Source of the DNA: an uncultured Collinsella sp.
Lineage (GTDB): Bacteria; Actinomycetota; Coriobacteriia; Coriobacteriales; Coriobacteriaceae
Length of the DNA: 14,681 nucleotides
Direction: 5' to 3'
Assembly (NCBI GenBank): GCA_900549025.1
Contig: URMZ01000036.1
Span: 1-14,681 of the forward strand
The notes below the pieces were generated by a model. It searched no databases. It was given only the letters and a program-made list of their open reading frames with translations, and was not told the origin of the DNA. Each line of letters begins with the position of its first letter. Position 1 is the first letter of the stretch. The position numbers and the translations under genes were made by a program. Positions 11,932 to 14,681 of this stretch are shown here, one piece after another.

Positions 11932-14120
11932 TAGATTAATTTGGTTGACTCCAGTTTTTCGATGATCCAGTCGTTGGCTTTGATGACCGGGCGGCGGAAG
12001 ACGACGCCCAGTGCCAACGACGGAATCAGATAGCTCGCCAGAATGCCTAGCTCAATCCAGTACTCCATGTGGTACGCACCGGCCATGGCGGCATGCATGG
12101 CGTTGATGCCGTGGGTGAACGGCAGGAACGGATAGATCGCCTGGAACACGGGGCCGGTCATCTCGATGGGGAACGTGCCGCCCGAACCGCCGACCTGCAT
12201 GACCAGCAGCACGACGGCGAGCGCCTTGCCGATATCGCCAAACGAAACCGTAAGCGTGTAGACGATATTGGAGAACACGAGACTCGCGACCCAGCCCGCC
12301 AGCACAAACTGCAGCGGGTCGTCGCACTGGATGCCAAAGAACAGGATGTCGCCCGCACACACGAGCGTTGCCTGCAGCAGGGCCAGACCGCCAAAGAACA
12401 GGTAGCGGCCCAGGTAGATCTCGTGCAGGCGCACGGGGATGAGCTCGTTGATAAGCTCATCGTCAACCGAGACCTTCATCATGGCCGCCAGCACAATCGA
12501 GCCCACCCAGAGCGACAGAATCGTGTAGAACGGTGCCATGGCCGAACCGTAGTTGCGGATCGGATAGACCGGCTTGCGATCGAGCGCGACGGGGCCGGAA
12601 AGCGACACGGCCAGACCCTCGGGATCATTGCCGATCATCGTCTTGATCGTAGCGAGGTCATCCGACATCAAGGCGCCGTCGAGCTCGTCCTTAAACGCAC
12701 TGATCTTGTCCGACGCCTCGCCCAGCTGATCAGAAGCCTTGTTGACCAGCTTTGCAGCCTTGGAGAGGCCCTTTGCCAGCGAACCGGATGCGTCGGTCAG
12801 GCCAGCAACAGCACTATCCAGATCGTTCGAAATACCGTTCAGCGAATCCAAAACGCCCGAGATGGTCTTCTTGAGCTCCTTTGCCTTGGCCGAAAACGTA
12901 GAGTCGTAGTCAGTCTTGGCGCCCGAGATACCAGCCTTGGCATCCGCGATTGCCTGATCGACCTCGGCACGCGACTTATTAACCTCTGCCATGCTGTCAG
13001 AGAGAGACTTCGCGGTGGCCGTCAAGTCCTTGGCGTTGTTGCGATACTCCACAGCAATCCTGCTCAGCGATGTTGCCACAGACTTGAGGCTGTCCTGGAG
13101 TTTTTCGTCAGTCACCTGATCGGCAAAGCTGCGGAGCTGGTCGGCCGTGGCGTCGATATCGTCGGCACGCGTGTTGAGCGCCGCCGCGGCATCGTTGAGC
13201 TGGGACACTGTAAGGTCGACATGTTGATTCGCGGCATCAAATGCCTTCGCAAGCTCGGCGGACACGTTGTCAAACGAGCCCGCGCTTCCGTCAATCGCGG
13301 CATTGATGGCGTCGTTGGCGTCCTTCAGCGCTTCCTTGGAATCGCTAATACCGCTCTTGACATGCTCCATCAGCTGCTTCGTTGACTCATCGACCGTGCC
13401 CGTCTGCTTGAGCATGCCGCTCGCCGACGTCAGCGAATCGGACGTGGAGCTCAAAATGCCCGCCAGCGACGAAGCATTTGCCCGAACGTCTCGCAGGTCC
13501 TCAATCGAATCGCCGAGCGTCGAGGACAGGTTGGCGATAAAGTTACCCACCTGGTCGGTGCTCATGTAATCGAGCAGGCTGGACACCGTCTTAAGACCGA
13601 TCGTCGTAATGGTCTCGGTAAAAGTTTTGTTAACCTGGCTCTGGACGGCGCTCGAACCCTTCTCGGTCACGATCTGCGCAATGGCGTTGGCCTTCTGATT
13701 CTCGTAGAACTCGATATCGGCATGCTTCACGTCGGTCGAGAAAAGCGTCATCATGTCAGCGCTAAACGTTTTGGGGATAACGACGGCAGCATAGTACGCG
13801 CCCGACTTAACGCCCTCGATAGCCTTTTCGCGATTGTTGAGCACAACCCAATCGAAGCTCTCGTTGCCGCGTAGGGTGGCGGTCACGTTTTCGCCCACGT
13901 TAACCTCGACGGGGATCAAATCGCTCTCGTAACCCTCATCGGTGTTGACCACGGCGATCTTAAGATTGCCGGTGTTGCCGTACGGATCCCAGCTGCCGGC
14001 GATGTTAAACCACGCGTACAGACACGGTACGATAATGAGGCCCATCACGACAACCAAGCCGATCACGGAGCGAGACACGTTTTGGACATCGCGCTTAAAC
14101 AGATGCAGGATGTTCTTCAT
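11931..14120 (-). CDS. YhgE/Pip-family membrane protein (ABC-2-like)
   Basis: 729 residues. One membrane helix lies near the N-terminus (~18-40, VIGLVVVMGLIIVPCLYAWFNI). After it comes WDPYGNTGNLKIAVVNTDEG, a family signature. Residues ~60-520 form a large outside domain whose second half (~180-500) is long, Ser/Ala/Asp/Lys-rich helical coiled coil. The C-terminal ~210 residues hold about five more helices, including QVGGSGGTFPIEMTGP followed by FLPFTHGINAMHAAMAG, the most diagnostic Pip/YhgE segment. Homologues include the Lactococcus phage infection protein, a phage receptor, and, distantly, EsaA of type VII secretion. The native role is unsettled, with export or envelope functions proposed. 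ATG 14120 directly follows the TAA of the upstream membrane gene; AAAGGAGGT (14130-14138) lies inside that gene, so the two are translationally linked. Confidence 0.88.
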   Translation of the reverse strand: MKNILHLFKRDVQNVSRSVIGLVVVMGLIIVPCLYAWFNIAGSWDPYGNTGNLKIAVVNTDEGYESDLIPVEVNVGENVTATLRGNESFDWVVLNNREKAIEGVKSGAYYAAVVIPKTFSADMMTLFSTDVKHADIEFYENQKANAIAQIVTEKGSSAVQSQVNKTFTETITTIGLKTVSSLLDYMSTDQVGNFIANLSSTLGDSIEDLRDVRANASSLAGILSSTSDSLTSASGMLKQTGTVDESTKQLMEHVKSGISDSKEALKDANDAINAAIDGSAGSFDNVSAELAKAFDAANQHVDLTVSQLNDAAAALNTRADDIDATADQLRSFADQVTDEKLQDSLKSVATSLSRIAVEYRNNAKDLTATAKSLSDSMAEVNKSRAEVDQAIADAKAGISGAKTDYDSTFSAKAKELKKTISGVLDSLNGISNDLDSAVAGLTDASGSLAKGLSKAAKLVNKASDQLGEASDKISAFKDELDGALMSDDLATIKTMIGNDPEGLAVSLSGPVALDRKPVYPIRNYGSAMAPFYTILSLWVGSIVLAAMMKVSVDDELINELIPVRLHEIYLGRYLFFGGLALLQATLVCAGDILFFGIQCDDPLQFVLAGWVASLVFSNIVYTLTVSFGDIGKALAVVLLVMQVGGSGGTFPIEMTGPVFQAIYPFLPFTHGINAMHAAMAGAYHMEYWIELGILASYLIPSLALGVVFRRPVIKANDWIIEKLESTKLI

Positions 14121-14681
14121 TTATGCCTCACCTCCTTTGGAGTGCTTGCCAAGCGCGGTGGTATCTCCATCATTTGTGGCTGTGCTGTCGCTGCCCTGAG
14201 ATTTATGGTGCGAGCCGATATGCGGCAAGCGGCCCGTGGACTGATCGCCGCCCTTGGCACCACGCTCGCTGGCGTTGAGGCCAAACATGTGGCGGGCGGC
14301 AGGAATGGCGGCCGTGTGTTCGCGCATCTCGCGACGCAGGTCCTCATCCGAAAGCGCCGAGATGCGCATCTGGGTATTGAGGCTCGCTCGGATATATTCG
14401 ATATTGATGAGCCAGCCGCAGATGGCAATAACCGAGATGATCCAAATGACAAGCAGGATGATCTTGCCGTTATTGTCGATATCGAGAACCGTCGACAGGA
14501 CAAAGAGCAGGACCTGAACGCCCACCACGGCGGCAAAACCGCCCTTGATGTAGTACGGGTAGCGATGTTCAAAGGCGACCGCATGATCGAGCAGTTCGCG
14601 ACGGTACGAATCCGAATCGAGCATGACACGCATGGCCGTGCGCAGCGAGTAGCGCTGGCGCGGCAGGTCGTTGGACTCGCA
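14121..14681 (-). CDS. Small membrane protein upstream of YhgE/Pip, 5'-truncated by the window edge
   Basis: The frame is open through the window end, giving at least 186 residues. An internal ATG at 14633 exists, but the upstream codons (PRQRYSLRTAMRVMLDSDSYRREL) look coding, so I take the gene as partial. Two membrane helices are visible, GGFAAVVGVQVLLFVLSTVL and ILLVIWIISVIAICGWLI. A charged segment follows, then a polar tail of about 60 residues rich in Gly, Ser, Thr, His and Lys that looks disordered. I do not recognise the family. Its TAA stop touches the ATG of the YhgE/Pip gene and it carries that gene's ribosome binding site, so the two proteins are made together and may form one envelope complex. 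A second, separate Pip-like gene further upstream is common in related operons, but cannot be checked here. Confidence 0.75.
   Translation of the reverse strand, partial: CESNDLPRQRYSLRTAMRVMLDSDSYRRELLDHAVAFEHRYPYYIKGGFAAVVGVQVLLFVLSTVLDIDNNGKIILLVIWIISVIAICGWLINIEYIRASLNTQMRISALSDEDLRREMREHTAAIPAARHMFGLNASERGAKGGDQSTGRLPHIGSHHKSQGSDSTATNDGDTTALGKHSKGGEA
14130..14138 (-). promoter_or_regulatory. Ribosome binding site of the YhgE/Pip gene, inside the preceding gene
   Basis: AAAGGAGGT is a full match to the 3' end of 16S rRNA, about nine bases before ATG 14120. It overlaps the last codons of the upstream membrane gene, the usual arrangement for coupled translation. Confidence 0.8.

Overview
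The window looks like chromosomal DNA from a GC-rich gut actinobacterium of the Coriobacteriia, with Collinsella or a close relative as the best guess. This rests on base composition, strong AGGAGG-type ribosome binding sites, and a mix of central-metabolism and fermentation genes. It is inference; no marker gene fixes the species. No tRNA, rRNA, CRISPR array, transposase or phage gene is visible.

Layout. A 5'-truncated TetR-family regulator (1-465, +) reads towards a block of eight genes that are all on the minus strand. In minus-strand order these are: a partial small membrane protein and a YhgE/Pip-type membrane protein that abut (14681-11931); a DMT/EamA permease (11597-10614); an M20 metallo-amidohydrolase followed by an MFS permease (10498-7772); histidyl-tRNA synthetase hisS (7609-6296); phosphoenolpyruvate carboxylase ppc (6038-3225); a nickel-pincer lactate racemase larA read from a TTG start (2805-1528); and a MIP-family channel (larD-like, 1478-747). 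larA and the channel form a two-gene lactate racemization/transport unit like larA and larD of Lactobacillus plantarum, but the cofactor genes larB, larC and larE are not in view. The M20 enzyme and the MFS carrier probably form a transport-plus-hydrolysis pair.

The most unusual content lies between genes. Five long inverted-repeat elements (here E1-E5, 60-127 bp) lie at or just beyond the 3' ends of minus-strand genes. E1 (601-725) and E2 (3075-3201) have unrelated 28-29 bp outer stems but the same architecture inside: the internal loop AYTCCGCA / GAGGAC, then a 4-bp helix with a compensatory change (GGAC/GTCC against GCAC/GTGC), then a 2-nt bulge, then a 14-15 bp inner stem. Conserved loops with diverged but intact helices are the signature of a structured nucleic-acid family rather than of a copied transposable element. 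E3 (11791-11890) and E4 (9117-9206) share a different internal-loop motif (A-GA-TTGC facing GCAA-GG-T). Several ordinary terminators, a -10/-35 promoter for ppc and a few operator-like palindromes are also listed.
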